Positions 17,785 to 27,316 are shown, counted from the stretch's first letter. The stretch: 64,000 nucleotides of DNA from Anaerobacillus isosaccharinicus (GCF_001866075.3 NZ_CP063356.1:124001-188000); one strand, 5' to 3'. Numbers and translations: made by a program. Notes: generated by a model not told the origin, from the letters alone.

Positions 17785-17811
17785 ATCCCCCAACATAAGT
17801 TGAGGGATTTG
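17785..17811 (-). terminator. Terminator of the leucine-degradation operon
   Basis: AATCCCTCAAC and GTTGGGGGATT flank a 4-nt loop on the minus strand, followed by nine T. It lies 5 nt beyond the scoB-like stop codon. Confidence 0.92.
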
Positions 17812-17815
17812 TTAA

Positions 17816-18457
17816 TTATAATAACTCTTCAGCAATAATCAGCTCTGGTTCTGTAGAATTTTTAATATCTTCGACTGTAAATCCGTCCATAACTTCGATT
17901 AATTTCAAGCCATTCTCAGTTACGTCAATGACGGCACGATCAGTAATAATTCGATTTACTACAGCTTTTCCTGTCAGAGGAAGAGTACAATTTTTTAGGA
18001 TTTTTGGCTCACCTTTTTTGTTGACATGCTCCATAATGATGACGACCTTTTTGGCACCGTGAACTAAGTCCATGGCTCCACCCATACCTTTAATCATTTT
18101 CCCTGGGATCATCCAGTTTGCTAAGTCACCGTTTTCTGCAACTTCCATTGCTCCTAAAATCGCTAAGTCAATATGACCACCGCGAATCATTGCAAAGGAT
18201 TCGGCACTGCTGAAATACGAAGCTCCTTTTATTGCAGTTACTGTTTCTTTCCCTGCATTGATTAAATCTGGATCGACGTTTTCTTTCAATGGATATGGAC
18301 CGATCCCTAATAAGCCATTTTCTGATTGCAAGACAACATCCTTGTCTTCTGATATATAGTTGGCAACAAGTGTTGGCATACCGATTCCTAAGTTTACGAA
18401 AAATCCATCTTGAACTTCTTTTTCAGCACGTCGGGCAATTCGTTCACGAATATTCAC
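17816..18457 (-). CDS. scoB: 3-oxoacid CoA-transferase subunit B
   Basis: The 213 residues are the full length of a class I CoA-transferase beta subunit. The catalytic glutamate lies in [10 protein letters not shown] (Glu46), and the glycine-rich [19 protein letters not shown] segment is typical. With subunit A it moves CoA from succinyl-CoA or another acyl-CoA to acetoacetate. The start is GTG behind GGGAGG. It is the last gene of an operon whose HMG-CoA lyase releases acetoacetate, so this pair recovers that product as acetoacetyl-CoA. An acetate/butyrate CoA-transferase specificity cannot be excluded. Confidence 0.9.
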   Translation of the reverse strand: MNIRERIARRAEKEVQDGFFVNLGIGMPTLVANYISEDKDVVLQSENGLLGIGPYPLKENVDPDLINAGKETVTAIKGASYFSSAESFAMIRGGHIDLAILGAMEVAENGDLANWMIPGKMIKGMGGAMDLVHGAKKVVIIMEHVNKKGEPKILKNCTLPLTGKAVVNRIITDRAVIDVTENGLKLIEVMDGFTVEDIKNSTEPELIIAEELL

Positions 18458-18477
18458 TATTTAACGCCTCCCTTTTC

Positions 18478-19176
18478 TTAATCGCTCACAGTTAATCGTT
18501 CAATGCGCTTTTCTTGTTTGCCAACAATCAGTCGCTGCACATAAACACTTGGTGTATGGATTTGTTCTGGGTGAAGTTCACCGATTTCATAAAGCTCTTC
18601 TACTTCAGCAATGGTCACTTTACCTGCTGTAGCAATCATTGGGTTAAAGTTTTGGGCTGTTTTATTATAAATTAAGTTTCCTAGCTTATCACCCTTCATT
18701 GCTCTAACTAAACTGAAATCAGCAACTAAGGCTTCTTCTAACAAATATTCTTTTCCGTTAAAAAATTTTGTTTCTTTTCCATCGGCAATTGGTGTACCGA
18801 CTCCAGCTGGTGTATAAAAAGCGGGAATTCCAGCACCACCGGCTCGAATTTTTTCAGCGAGTGTACCCTGTGGAACTAATTCAACTTCTAGTTCGCCTGA
18901 TAAAACTTGGCGTTCAAATTCTTTGTTTTCACCAACATAGGAAGCAATCATTTTTTTGATTTGCTTGTTTTTCAAAAGTAAACCAAGACCCCAATCATCA
19001 ACACCACAATTGTTTGAAATCACTGTTAAATCTTTTACACCTAACTCTAGTAATGCTTTAATTAAATTTTCAGGAATTCCAACTAAACCAAAACCACCTA
19101 CCATTAACGTAGCACCATCATGAATATCTTTTACTGCATCAACAAATGAAGTATGGATTGTTTTCAATTTACTCAC
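18478..19176 (-). CDS. scoA: 3-oxoacid CoA-transferase subunit A
   Basis: The 232-residue protein matches the alpha subunit of class I CoA-transferases: [13 protein letters not shown] near residue 28, [15 protein letters not shown] near 55, and the [18 protein letters not shown] loop. It pairs with the beta subunit encoded 20 bp downstream. GTG at 19176 sits almost on the AAGGAGA ribosome site, so the TTG at 19167 may be the true start. It lies after the carboxyltransferase gene in the leucine-degradation operon and completes acetoacetate use. Confidence 0.9.
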   Translation of the reverse strand: MSKLKTIHTSFVDAVKDIHDGATLMVGGFGLVGIPENLIKALLELGVKDLTVISNNCGVDDWGLGLLLKNKQIKKMIASYVGENKEFERQVLSGELEVELVPQGTLAEKIRAGGAGIPAFYTPAGVGTPIADGKETKFFNGKEYLLEEALVADFSLVRAMKGDKLGNLIYNKTAQNFNPMIATAGKVTIAEVEELYEIGELHPEQIHTPSVYVQRLIVGKQEKRIERLTVSD

Positions 19177-19204
19177 TCTCCTTCATCTTTATAGTAAAAA
19201 TCTA

Positions 19205-20734
19205 TTACACTGGGTAAACAGGGTGTTTCCGCTCTGAGAATAGTACATATTTTGACATGTACATCGAAAGTCTCGTGCCCAACTCGTCACGAAGGGAGTT
19301 GGCTGGAATGATGCCGTCAATAATTAGTTCGGAAGCTAGTCGATAAATATCTACATCTTCCCTGTACTCATTCCTTTTTTCTTCAATAAAGGCAGGGCGT
19401 TCTTCTTCACTTAACTGAGCAATTTTGTTTGCGTAAACAGCATTTACCGCCGCTTCTGGACCCATTACGGCAATTGAAGCCGTTGGTAAGGCTAGACAGC
19501 AGTCTGGATCAAAAGCAGGACCTGCCATTGCATAAAGGCCTGCTCCATATGCTTTTCTGACAATGATTGAAATTTTTGGAACAGTTGCTTCAGCCATCGC
19601 TGAGATCATTTTTGCGCCATGACGAATTATACCTGCTCGTTCAACTTTTGTACCAATCATAAACCCTGGAATATCCGCTAAGAAAACTAAAGGAATATGG
19701 AAAGCATCACACAAGGTAATAAACTTTGCTGCTTTATCAGCAGAATCATGGAACAATACTCCACCTTTTACTCTTGGTTGATTAGCAATAATCCCTACGG
19801 ATTGTCCGTTAATTCTAGCAAATCCAGTGAGTAGTTCTGGAGCAAATAGTTTCTTAATTTCAAAGAAGCTATTTTCATCAACGACACGATTGATTAAATC
19901 CATCATATTAAAAGGGGCATTTTGATTTTTCGGGATGATTTCTTCAAGAGACTTCTCGAATTCTTTTACGTTTACCGTTTCCACGACTTTAGGTTTTTCT
20001 AAATAGTTTGCTGGTAAATATGATAAGTAGTTTCGAGCTTTTTCAATGGCCTCTTGTTCACTTTTTGCAAGGATGTCACCACACCCCGAAACTGAACAAT
20101 GCATTTTTGCTCCGCCCATTTCCTCTAACGATACTTTCTCACCGATGACCATTTCAGCCATTCGTGGTGAACCTAGATACATCGAGGCATTTCCTTCAAC
20201 CATAATGACAACATCGCAAAATGCAGGTATGTATGCACCACCTGCCGCTGACGGACCAAACAGCACACAAACTTGCGGAATTCTCCCCGAAAGCTTCACT
20301 TGATTATAAAAAATTCGGCCTGCTCCTCGACGACCTGGAAACATCTCAATTTGGTCTGTAATTCTTGCACCAGCTGAATCAACTAAATAAATCATCGGTA
20401 CTTTAAGTTTTTCTGCTGTCTCTTGTATTCTAATAATTTTTTCTACTGTTCTTGCACCCCAAGAACCAGCTTTGACTGTAGAGTCGTTTGCCATAAAGCA
20501 AACAGATTGTCCATTAATTTTCCCCATACCACAAACAACACCGTCAGCAGGTAATGTATCATCTAAGTTGTTTGCTAATAATCCATCTTCAATTTCAATC
20601 CCTTCGTCAAGTAAGAGATTTAGTCTCTCTCTAACGAAAAGCTTTCCCTTTTCGGCATTGCTTTGATGATATTTCTCAGCGCCACCCTTTTTAATTTGGT
20701 CAACACGCTCTTGTAAACGATCTTCTAACGACAT
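19205..20734 (-). CDS. Methylcrotonoyl/propionyl-CoA carboxylase, carboxyltransferase subunit (YngE-like)
   Basis: About 509 residues of a biotin-dependent acyl-CoA carboxyltransferase. The N-half carries DSAGARITDQIEMFPGRRGAG and the oxyanion-type SAAGGAYIPAFCD; the C-half carries FLADIPGFMIGTKVERAGI and RKAYGAGLYAMAGPAFDPD. Start at the ATG after AAGGAGG. It works with the biotin carboxylase and the separate 70-residue biotinyl protein encoded upstream. With the adjacent HMG-CoA lyase and hydratase, 3-methylcrotonyl-CoA is the most likely substrate, though propionyl-CoA carboxylases look alike. Confidence 0.9.
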   Translation of the reverse strand: MSLEDRLQERVDQIKKGGAEKYHQSNAEKGKLFVRERLNLLLDEGIEIEDGLLANNLDDTLPADGVVCGMGKINGQSVCFMANDSTVKAGSWGARTVEKIIRIQETAEKLKVPMIYLVDSAGARITDQIEMFPGRRGAGRIFYNQVKLSGRIPQVCVLFGPSAAGGAYIPAFCDVVIMVEGNASMYLGSPRMAEMVIGEKVSLEEMGGAKMHCSVSGCGDILAKSEQEAIEKARNYLSYLPANYLEKPKVVETVNVKEFEKSLEEIIPKNQNAPFNMMDLINRVVDENSFFEIKKLFAPELLTGFARINGQSVGIIANQPRVKGGVLFHDSADKAAKFITLCDAFHIPLVFLADIPGFMIGTKVERAGIIRHGAKMISAMAEATVPKISIIVRKAYGAGLYAMAGPAFDPDCCLALPTASIAVMGPEAAVNAVYANKIAQLSEEERPAFIEEKRNEYREDVDIYRLASELIIDGIIPANSLRDELGTRLSMYMSKYVLFSERKHPVYPV

Positions 20735-20753
20735 TCCGTTAGCCTCCTTCTCT

Positions 20754-21530
20754 CTATTCACCAATATAGTTCGGTGATCTTTTTTCTTTAAAAGCTTGCA
20801 GTCCTTCTAAACGATCCTTTGTTGGAATTGTTATTTCGTAAGCCGCTTGTTCAAATGCTAACCCTGCATGAAGATCCATTTCATATCCTTTATCAATGGC
20901 AAGTTTTGCTTGAGTAACAGCAATCGGAGCATTTTTACAAATCAACCCGGCTAATTCATTTGCTTTTCCTAAGAAATCTTCTTCAACATACTCGACAAGA
21001 CCAATTTTTTCAGCTTCAATTGCACTAACTTTCTTAGCTGTAAAAATTAGTTCTTTCGCTTTACCTTTTCCAATTAATCGGGCCAGTCTTTGGGTACCTC
21101 CAGCTCCAGGGATGATACCTAGGGATGTCTCAGTTAGACCGAGCATTGCATTTTCTCCTGCAACGCGAATATCACAAGCAAGGGCGAGTTCTGTTCCGCC
21201 ACCGAGGGCTACGCCATTAATAGCGGCGATAACCGGCTTTGGTAACTCCTCAATGTCATTGATCGTCTTACGGATAAGGGCGACGGTTTTGCGAACTTCT
21301 TGTTGGCTCATCGTTGCTCGTTCTTTTAAATCAGCACCAGCACAAAATGCTTTATCTCCTGAGCCAGTAATAATGACACAACGAATGTCTGGGTTATATT
21401 TGATATTTTCAATAATATCTTGTAGTTCGTTCAGCATCTGTATAGATAATGAATTTGCTTTTTGGGAACGATTTAAGATAATCGTTGCTATTTGTTGATC
21501 TTGAATTGATAGAATTACTTCACTTCCCAC
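20754..21530 (-). CDS. Enoyl-CoA hydratase, probable methylglutaconyl-CoA hydratase (YngF-like)
   Basis: About 258 residues of the crotonase fold. The oxyanion-hole segment CAGADLKERATM and the ALGGGTELALACD helix are present, followed by GIIPGAGGTQRLARLIG with the usual catalytic acidic region. The start is taken as GTG at 21528-21530, 6 nt after GGAGG. The longer open frame to 21617 would read through the GC-rich repeat and adds an unrelated N-terminus. Context between YngE-like and HMG-CoA-lyase genes indicates hydration of 3-methylglutaconyl-CoA. Confidence 0.9.
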   Translation of the reverse strand: MGSEVILSIQDQQIATIILNRSQKANSLSIQMLNELQDIIENIKYNPDIRCVIITGSGDKAFCAGADLKERATMSQQEVRKTVALIRKTINDIEELPKPVIAAINGVALGGGTELALACDIRVAGENAMLGLTETSLGIIPGAGGTQRLARLIGKGKAKELIFTAKKVSAIEAEKIGLVEYVEEDFLGKANELAGLICKNAPIAVTQAKLAIDKGYEMDLHAGLAFEQAAYEITIPTKDRLEGLQAFKEKRSPNYIGE

Positions 21531-21546
21531 TTGATCTCCTCCATTT

Positions 21547-21837
21547 AAGAAAAGCGCAGAGCGCCCGCTGTGCTTCGACAAGCAAATGTTCTGACAAGCA
21601 ACTTCTTGAATAAACATCTTGCAAGCTTTGCGACGAGTAACCGCAGGAGCAAGGAAGTGCGCTTTTTCACTTTTTTATCTAAGAAAAAGTGAAATCCCTT
21701 TTCCTCGGCAGGTTATTTGACCTCGAGCCAAATACCTCTTTGAGCTACTTCATCGCAATTTTGCGACGAGTAACCCCAGAAGCCGCTGGCGCTCGGAGCT
21801 AGACAACTTTTAAAGTTCAAAAAATTTATACTTTCTT
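21547..21837. repeat. GC-rich dispersed repeat, copy 1 (long form)
   Basis: This 290-bp intergenic segment fills the gap between the hydratase and HMG-CoA lyase genes. It shares blocks with 25672-25833: AGAGCGCCCG, GACAAGCAAATGTTCTGACA, the CTTTTTCACTTTTTTA hairpin arm, GGCAGGTTATTTGACCTCGAG and CCGCTGGCGCTCGGAGCTAG. A TTGCGACGAGTAACC word occurs twice inside it. It is richer in GC than the genes around it. Similar GCTAGAC/GCGCC-ended intergenic repeats are widespread in bacilli. No gene was seen in it. Confidence 0.75.
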
Positions 21838-21869
21838 AATCTTACAAGTAAATCTACTACTCTCTCTTT

Positions 21870-22772
21870 TTAACAATTACTGCTATGCACTAATAAGCTA
21901 TGACTCATTAATTTTTTATTTAAAGGTTTTTCAATATATTGTGCTGCCTCTAGCAATTTTTCATCGTCAATGTTCGTTTCAATGCCCATTTGTTTAAGCA
22001 TGTAATTCACATCATCAGTGGCCACATTCCCCGAAGCTCCTGGAGCATATGGACAACCACCTAATCCACCTAACGAACTATCAAACGTCGTTATTCCCAT
22101 TTGTAACGAAGCATAAATGTTCGCTAGTGCCAACCCTCTTGTATCGTGAAAGTGGAGGGCTAGCCGCTCTTTTGGAAAAACTCTCAAAAATTGTTCGAGG
22201 ACATTTTGTACTTGTCTTGGATTTGCAACTCCGATTGTGTCTCCTAGAGAAAGTTCTGAAATTCCCATTTCAAACAACTTCTCAGAAACTTTCAAAACTT
22301 GATCTATCTCAATATGTCCTTCGTACGGACAACCAAAAACTGTTGACACATAACCACGAACTGATTTACCTTCTGCTAATGCTTCTCTTACAACTTGTTC
22401 TAATATAGGATATGTTTCAGTTATTGTTTTATTAATATTTTGCTTGTTATGGGATTCACTTGCAGACATAAATACAGAAATTTCATCTATATTAGCCTCT
22501 AGAGCTTTTTCTAACCCTCTTTGATTTGGAACTAGCGCGGCATAAGTTACTCCTTCTTTCCGTTCAATGGAAGTAGCTACTTCATAGCAATCAGCTAGAG
22601 CTGGGATCCATTTTGGGTTAACAAATGAAGTAACTTCAATATAAGGTAAGCCTGTATGAGACAATTTATTAATCCAGGCGATCTTATCTTCCACAGGAAT
22701 AACTATTTTTTCGTTTTGCAGTCCATCTCTGGGGCCAACTTCTTTAATTGTCACTGCCTTTGGTAACTGCAT
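21870..22772 (-). CDS. mvaB: Hydroxymethylglutaryl-CoA lyase (YngG-like)
   Basis: About 300 residues of the DRE-TIM/HMGL family. EVGPRDGLQNE gives the metal and catalytic Arg-Asp pair at the N-terminus, FHDTRGLALANIYASLQMG carries the metal-binding His/Asp region, and GGLGGCPYAPGASGNVATDD is the HMG-CoA lyase signature with the active-site Cys. Starts at the ATG 7 nt after GAGGAGG. It cleaves HMG-CoA to acetyl-CoA and acetoacetate, the last carbon-cleaving step of leucine breakdown, and the acetoacetate can be used by ScoAB encoded downstream. Confidence 0.95.
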   Translation of the reverse strand: MQLPKAVTIKEVGPRDGLQNEKIVIPVEDKIAWINKLSHTGLPYIEVTSFVNPKWIPALADCYEVATSIERKEGVTYAALVPNQRGLEKALEANIDEISVFMSASESHNKQNINKTITETYPILEQVVREALAEGKSVRGYVSTVFGCPYEGHIEIDQVLKVSEKLFEMGISELSLGDTIGVANPRQVQNVLEQFLRVFPKERLALHFHDTRGLALANIYASLQMGITTFDSSLGGLGGCPYAPGASGNVATDDVNYMLKQMGIETNIDDEKLLEAAQYIEKPLNKKLMSHSLLVHSSNC

Positions 22773-22785
22773 CGAATTCCTCCTC

Positions 22786-22998
22786 TTATTCAACAATAAT
22801 TAAAACATCATCCTCATTTACAAAATCACCTTCATTAATTTTGACACTTTGTACAGTGCCCGACACTTCTACAGTGATTGGAATTTCCATTTTCATTGAT
22901 TCTAGGATCACGACATCTTGACCTTCTTCGACTTGATCTCCTTCTTTTACAAGAACCTTCCATACGTTCCCTGCCATACTCGCTAATACTTTCTCCAT
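22786..22998 (-). CDS. Biotin carboxyl carrier protein, single-domain (YngHB-like)
   Basis: A 70-residue biotinyl/lipoyl domain with nothing else attached. Lys36 in ESMKMEIP is the biotinylation site. The hammerhead strands AGNVWKVLVKEGD and SGTVQSVKINEGD flank it symmetrically. In most acyl-CoA carboxylases this domain is fused to the biotin carboxylase; a free 70-residue form next to its carboxylase is the arrangement known from the B. subtilis yng operon. It shuttles carboxybiotin between the two enzymes encoded on either side. Confidence 0.95.
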   Translation of the reverse strand: MEKVLASMAGNVWKVLVKEGDQVEEGQDVVILESMKMEIPITVEVSGTVQSVKINEGDFVNEDDVLIIVE

Positions 22999-23024
22999 GT
23001 TAATTCCTCCTAATAATCTCTCTA

Positions 23025-24374
23025 TTATTTTTTTGCTTTCGTTAAATACGTTTCTACGAAGCTAGTCGTTGTTGCCCCATGAACAAACGCTTCGTGCTCT
23101 GCAACTTCTTGAAGCATTGGGATATTTGTTTTTATCCCCTCAACGTGATAATTACTTAATGCTTTTTGTAACTCCAAAATTGCACTTAACCGATCGTCAC
23201 CTCGAACAATTAGCTTAGCAATCATCGGATCGTAAAAAGGTGTAACTTTACTAGTAGCATCAACGCCCGTTTCATTTCGGACATTTTCACCTTCTGGTAA
23301 TGTAAAAGCAGTAATTTGGCCTGGTGAAGGGAAAAATCTTACCGGGTCTTCAGCGTAAATTCTAACTTCAATGGCGTGCCCTTTTAGTTGAATATTTGAC
23401 TGTTCAAATTCTAAAGGATCACCATAGGAAATTTTTAACTGTTGTTCAACTAAATCTAAACCAGTAATTTCTTCTGTAACCGGATGTTCCACTTGTAATC
23501 TCGTATTCATTTCTAAAAAGTAAAAATTCTTTTCCTCATCTACTAGAAATTCAATCGTTCCGGCATTGGTATACCCAATTTCCTTTGCAGCACGAACTGC
23601 AGCTTCACCCATTAGATGTCTTGTCTTAGGATCTAAAAATGGTGATGGAGCTTCTTCGACAACCTTTTGGTGACGGCGTTGAATGGAGCACTCTCTTTCC
23701 CATAAATAGACAGTATTACCCTGGTTATCAGCTAAAATTTGAATTTCTATATGGCGTGGATTAGCGATATATTTCTCCAAATACATAGCCCCATCGCCAA
23801 AAAAGTCTTGTGCTCGCTTTTGGTTACTAGCAAACGCTTTTATTAATTGTTCGTCATCTTGAACAATTTGCATGCCAATACCTCCACCGCCACTAGAAGC
23901 TTTCAGCATGATTGGATAGCCCATCTCATTTGCTTTTACTACAGCTTCCTCTGCATCTGCTAATGGCTCACTTCCACCAGGAACAATCGGAACATTGGCT
24001 TTTTCCATTGTTTTACGAGCTTCAATTTTACTACCCATACTCTCAATGACACGGGGACTAGGACCAATAAAAATAATTCCTGCTTCCTCACAATGTCTTG
24101 CAAAGTTAGCATTCTCAGATAAAAGCCCATAACCTGGGTGAATGGCTTCTGCTCCTGTCTGCTTTGCAATTTCGATTATTTTATCAACTTTTAAGTAGCT
24201 TTCATTTACTTTTGGTGGCCCAAGTAAAAATGCTTCATCAGCGTATTTTACATGCAGAGCTTGGGCATCTGCTTCTGAATAAACAGCTACCGTTTTAATC
24301 CCTAATTTTCTACAAGTGCGCATGATCCGTATAGCGATTTCGCCGCGGTTTGCAATTAATAGTTTCTTAAACAT
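23025..24374 (-). CDS. Biotin carboxylase subunit of acyl-CoA carboxylase (YngHA/AccC-like)
   Basis: About 449 residues with the three biotin carboxylase parts: the N-domain KLLIANRGEIAIRI, the ATP-grasp with the glycine-rich lid KASSGGGGIGMQIV and the catalytic FLEMNTRLQVEHPVTE, and the C-domain HAIEVRIYAEDP. It carboxylates biotin on the carrier protein encoded 26 bp downstream. Start at the ATG after GGGGTGA. It is probably specific to the leucine pathway carboxylase rather than fatty acid synthesis, judged from its neighbours. Confidence 0.93.
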   Translation of the reverse strand: MFKKLLIANRGEIAIRIMRTCRKLGIKTVAVYSEADAQALHVKYADEAFLLGPPKVNESYLKVDKIIEIAKQTGAEAIHPGYGLLSENANFARHCEEAGIIFIGPSPRVIESMGSKIEARKTMEKANVPIVPGGSEPLADAEEAVVKANEMGYPIMLKASSGGGGIGMQIVQDDEQLIKAFASNQKRAQDFFGDGAMYLEKYIANPRHIEIQILADNQGNTVYLWERECSIQRRHQKVVEEAPSPFLDPKTRHLMGEAAVRAAKEIGYTNAGTIEFLVDEEKNFYFLEMNTRLQVEHPVTEEITGLDLVEQQLKISYGDPLEFEQSNIQLKGHAIEVRIYAEDPVRFFPSPGQITAFTLPEGENVRNETGVDATSKVTPFYDPMIAKLIVRGDDRLSAILELQKALSNYHVEGIKTNIPMLQEVAEHEAFVHGATTTSFVETYLTKAKK

Positions 24375-24485
24375 TAGCTCACCCCTCATAGTTTTCTCTA
24401 TTAATCTAATAAAAAAAAATTTATGTACGGACTAGCATTCGAGCTAGCCCGAAAGATTAAACTTATAGAAACCTATTACCGAATT

Positions 24486-25628
24486 TTATGAAAGAAGTTG
24501 ACGAGCAATCACTATTCTTTGGATCTCAGAAGTTCCTTCGCCAATTTCCATTAGTTTAGCATCCCTTAAGTAACGTTCAACCTGATATTCTTGCATATAG
24601 CCATAGCCACCATGAATTTGAATCGCTTGATTACAAACGCGCGTCGCCATTTCAGAAGCAAACAACTTAGCATAAGCCGCTTCCTTTTTAAATGGTTTAT
24701 CTTGATCCTTTAACCACGCTGCCTTAAGTACCATGTTCCGAGCTAACTCTATTTCCATCGCCATATCAGCTAACTTGAACTGAATGGCTTGGAAACTAGA
24801 GATTGTTTTTCCAAACTGTTTTCTTTCTTGAGAATAGTTTAACGCAGCCTCAAATGCAGCTTGAGCAATACCTACTGCAAGAGACGCTATCGAAATTCTG
24901 CCTCCATCTAAAGTATAGAGGAATTGTCCGAATCCTTTTTCGGGATCTCCTAATAAATTCGTTCTTGGAACCCGAACATCTTCTAAAACTAATTCCGTTG
25001 TATTTGAAGCGCGAACACCCATTTTTTCATATGGCGTATTAATAGTAAGACCTGGCGAATCTGTAGGAACGATAATCGCAGAGATCTTATTTTTCCCACG
25101 GTCATCTTTACCCGTAACCGCCGTCACAATAACAGTTCTAGCAAAGCTTGTATTTGTAATCCAGCACTTTTCACCATTAATGACAAAATCGTGACCATCA
25201 ATAACAGCCTTCGTTTGCGTCCCGCCTGCATCCGAGCCTGCATTCGGTTCTGTTAAACCAAAGGCTCCTAAAGACTCTCCTGAAGCTAGTGGAACTAAAT
25301 GCTCACGCTTTTGCTCTTCTGTACCAAAATAATAAAGTGGACTAGCTCCGAGCGAAATAGCAGCCGCGTAACTTAATCCAGTACTACCGCAAGCCTTACC
25401 AATTTCTTCAACAGCTAAAATATAAGAAATCGTGTCTCCACCAGAACCTCCGTATTCCTCAGGAAAGGGTATTCCCATCAAGCCCAATTCTTCCATTTTT
25501 TTAAATGTCTCAATTGGGAACCGTTCAGTTTTGTCTAATTCTCTAGCATAAGGAGCAATTTCTTTCTTAGCAAAATCCCTAACCATCTCTTTGATCATTT
25601 GTTGTTCTTTTGTTAATTCAAAATTCAT
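24486..25628 (-). CDS. Acyl-CoA dehydrogenase, probable isovaleryl-CoA dehydrogenase role (YngJ-like)
   Basis: Full-length 380-residue FAD-dependent acyl-CoA dehydrogenase. The FAD/substrate segment GAFGLTEPNAGSDAGG, CWITNTSFA and the C-terminal IHGGYGYMQEYQVERYLRDA motif are intact. The glutamate in EIGEGTSEIQR (about residue 364) is at the catalytic position of short/medium-chain enzymes; true isovaleryl-CoA dehydrogenases usually place the base elsewhere. So the substrate is assigned from context, as the first step of the leucine operon. It is the first gene of the operon, with GGGGGAT as ribosome site. Confidence 0.9.
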   Translation of the reverse strand: MNFELTKEQQMIKEMVRDFAKKEIAPYARELDKTERFPIETFKKMEELGLMGIPFPEEYGGSGGDTISYILAVEEIGKACGSTGLSYAAAISLGASPLYYFGTEEQKREHLVPLASGESLGAFGLTEPNAGSDAGGTQTKAVIDGHDFVINGEKCWITNTSFARTVIVTAVTGKDDRGKNKISAIIVPTDSPGLTINTPYEKMGVRASNTTELVLEDVRVPRTNLLGDPEKGFGQFLYTLDGGRISIASLAVGIAQAAFEAALNYSQERKQFGKTISSFQAIQFKLADMAMEIELARNMVLKAAWLKDQDKPFKKEAAYAKLFASEMATRVCNQAIQIHGGYGYMQEYQVERYLRDAKLMEIGEGTSEIQRIVIARQLLS

Positions 25629-25671
25629 GTGTATCCCCCTTATTTTTTTCTAATGTAAGTGCTTTCATTAT

Positions 25672-25833
25672 ACGAAAAGCAAAGAGCGCCCGCCTAGCGG
25701 CGACAAGCAAATGTTCTGACAGTAAAAAAGTGTGCTTTTTCACTTTTTTAGCTGGCAGGTTATTTGACCTCGAGCCGCTGGCGCTCGGAGCTAGACAATT
25801 TTTAAAGTGCGAAAAGTTTATACTTTCTTTAAC
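25672..25833. repeat. GC-rich dispersed repeat, copy 2 (short form)
   Basis: A 160-bp version of the repeat at 21547-21837, sharing GACAAGCAAATGTTCTGACA, TGCTTTTTCACTTTTTTA, GGCAGGTTATTTGACCTCGAG and CGCTGGCGCTCGGAGCTAGAC. It lies immediately upstream of the leucine operon. The rest of the 25629-26073 gap is AT-rich and shows no gene. Confidence 0.75.
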
Positions 25834-26073
25834 TTTAAAAAAAGCTGATTCCTCACCTGAACAACCGCTCATCTGCTTCGAAACCAAACTTCAATTTTAT
25901 TATATTATAATATTTAGAATTTTAATAATATTTTTACTCAGAAATTAAAAATATTGTCACTTGACAAGAAATATAAGCTACTTCGTTTAGTAGGCTATAA
26001 GTGGACACGGTCATCAGTTTCATACTATTATTGAAACAATAATTAATGGTAGAACATTAAAGGAGAATAAACA

Positions 26074-26874
26074 TTGGCCACAAGTCGACCGTATTTATCT
26101 TTAATCCAAAGCTCAGTAAAAAATGATGGTGTTTCTTTCGAGGAGGTTTCCCCTAATTATTTGTACCGTGCAATCCTTGATGATAAGTCTTTTTTAATGC
26201 ATGACGTTGAAATTGGTTTGAATAATAGCGCTGCTGCAAAAACAGCGCTGAGCAAATCCGGAACTTTTGATGCGCTATCCTATTTTCAGGTACCAGCTAT
26301 TGAACACATCTTTCTTATCAACACTAATTCTAGGTTTAACAAAAGTGATGTTTTTGAAATAGCAAAAAAACAATTTTATCAGTGGAATGAAAACGTCGTC
26401 TTAAAGCAAGATAACGGCTCTCAAGGAAATAATGTTTATAAAATTACTACCCTCGCTGAATTTGAAGAAAAACTTCATTATTTATTTAATTTGAACGTTA
26501 ACGGAGCAATTAGTCCTTATCACCCTTCAACCTATGAATATAGAATCGTTACCTTAAATAATGAACCAAAATTATTTTTAGCAAAAGAACGAACAATTTC
26601 ATGGAAGCATAATTTAATAAGCGGGGCATTGTCTGTAGATGTTCCTGAGGAAAAAATTCCACTTCTTTCGGATCTAGCAAAGAAAGCAGCGATAGCTTTA
26701 GAGCTTGATTTTTGTACGGTTGACATCTTAGAGACTGCAACTGGGCTCTTAGTTTTAGAAGTAAACGAACAGGTGATGCTTGATGAGTATTGTAAGAACG
26801 ATACTTTGCGTCAACAAAAAGTAGCTGCTTTATATCGTGAAGCTATCCTTACACGATTCAATAAAATGGCCTAA
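26074..26874 (+). CDS. RimK-like ATP-grasp protein of unknown substrate
   Basis: The 266-residue protein starts at TTG, 8 nt after AAAGGAGA. The ATP-grasp core is recognisable in order: a lysine/glycine-rich loop VVLKQDNGSQGNNVYKI (about 112-128), YRIVTLNNEPKLFLAKER (about 151-168) and the metal-binding VDILETATGLLVLEVNE (about 217-233). Such enzymes join a carboxylate to an amine or thiol through an acyl phosphate. The N-terminal 100 residues match no family I recognise. It is monocistronic, with no pathway neighbours. The fold call is fairly safe; the function is unknown. Confidence 0.75.
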   Translation: MATSRPYLSLIQSSVKNDGVSFEEVSPNYLYRAILDDKSFLMHDVEIGLNNSAAAKTALSKSGTFDALSYFQVPAIEHIFLINTNSRFNKSDVFEIAKKQFYQWNENVVLKQDNGSQGNNVYKITTLAEFEEKLHYLFNLNVNGAISPYHPSTYEYRIVTLNNEPKLFLAKERTISWKHNLISGALSVDVPEEKIPLLSDLAKKAAIALELDFCTVDILETATGLLVLEVNEQVMLDEYCKNDTLRQQKVAALYREAILTRFNKMA

Positions 26875-26973
26875 TTTAGTGAGTTCAGTGATACATGTCC
26901 CTTTCAAACTAAACATCCTAGCATAAACTATGGGTATGCAAAGTTAGTTACTGCTAGTTAGGGGTGAATAAAA

Positions 26974-27276
26974 ATGGCTGAAAAACAGCAGTTACAAACT
27001 GAAGTCAATGAGCTAAAGACAAAAGTAGCCCTTGCCCTAGATCGACTTAAACAATTAGAGGACGTTCCTACGTATGAAAAAACAGAAAATATGATAAATC
27101 GGTCTATAGAATCTCTTCCGAACGAAGACAAAATCATCGTCATCATTCAAGATACGATCAAAAAAGAAAACTTAGTCACAAATGAAGTTGTCGAGAAAAA
27201 ACTATCCAAGTTAAAACTTTGGTTATATGTATCTATTGTCGGTACAATCGGTATAGCCCTGAGAATATTTTTATAG
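26974..27276 (+). CDS. Small coiled-coil, tail-anchored membrane protein
   Basis: A 100-residue protein I do not recognise. Residues 1-30 form a heptad-rich coiled coil (QLQTEVNELKTKVALALDRLK), 35-75 are charged helix, and 80-99 make a single C-terminal transmembrane helix, giving a tail-anchored layout. AGGGGTG lies 7 nt upstream of the ATG. It is followed at once by a terminator and is probably a single-gene unit. Confidence 0.7.
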   Translation: MAEKQQLQTEVNELKTKVALALDRLKQLEDVPTYEKTENMINRSIESLPNEDKIIVIIQDTIKKENLVTNEVVEKKLSKLKLWLYVSIVGTIGIALRIFL

Positions 27277-27278
27277 AC

Positions 27279-27316
27279 AAAAGCGAAGGAATAATCCTCC
27301 GCTTTTCTTTTTTAAA
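27279..27316. terminator. Bidirectional terminator between the coiled-coil gene and deoD
   Basis: AAAAGCGAAGGA and TCCTCCGCTTTT pair around ATAA, with T-rich exits on both strands. It serves both convergent genes. Confidence 0.85.

Noticed and set aside
21531-21617. N-terminal extension of the enoyl-CoA hydratase
   Set aside because: It reads through the dispersed repeat; a GTG with a good ribosome site starts the family-like sequence.
25610-25948. Overlapping ORFs on both strands upstream of the acyl-CoA dehydrogenase gene
   Set aside because: They lie in the GC-rich dispersed repeat and have no family features.
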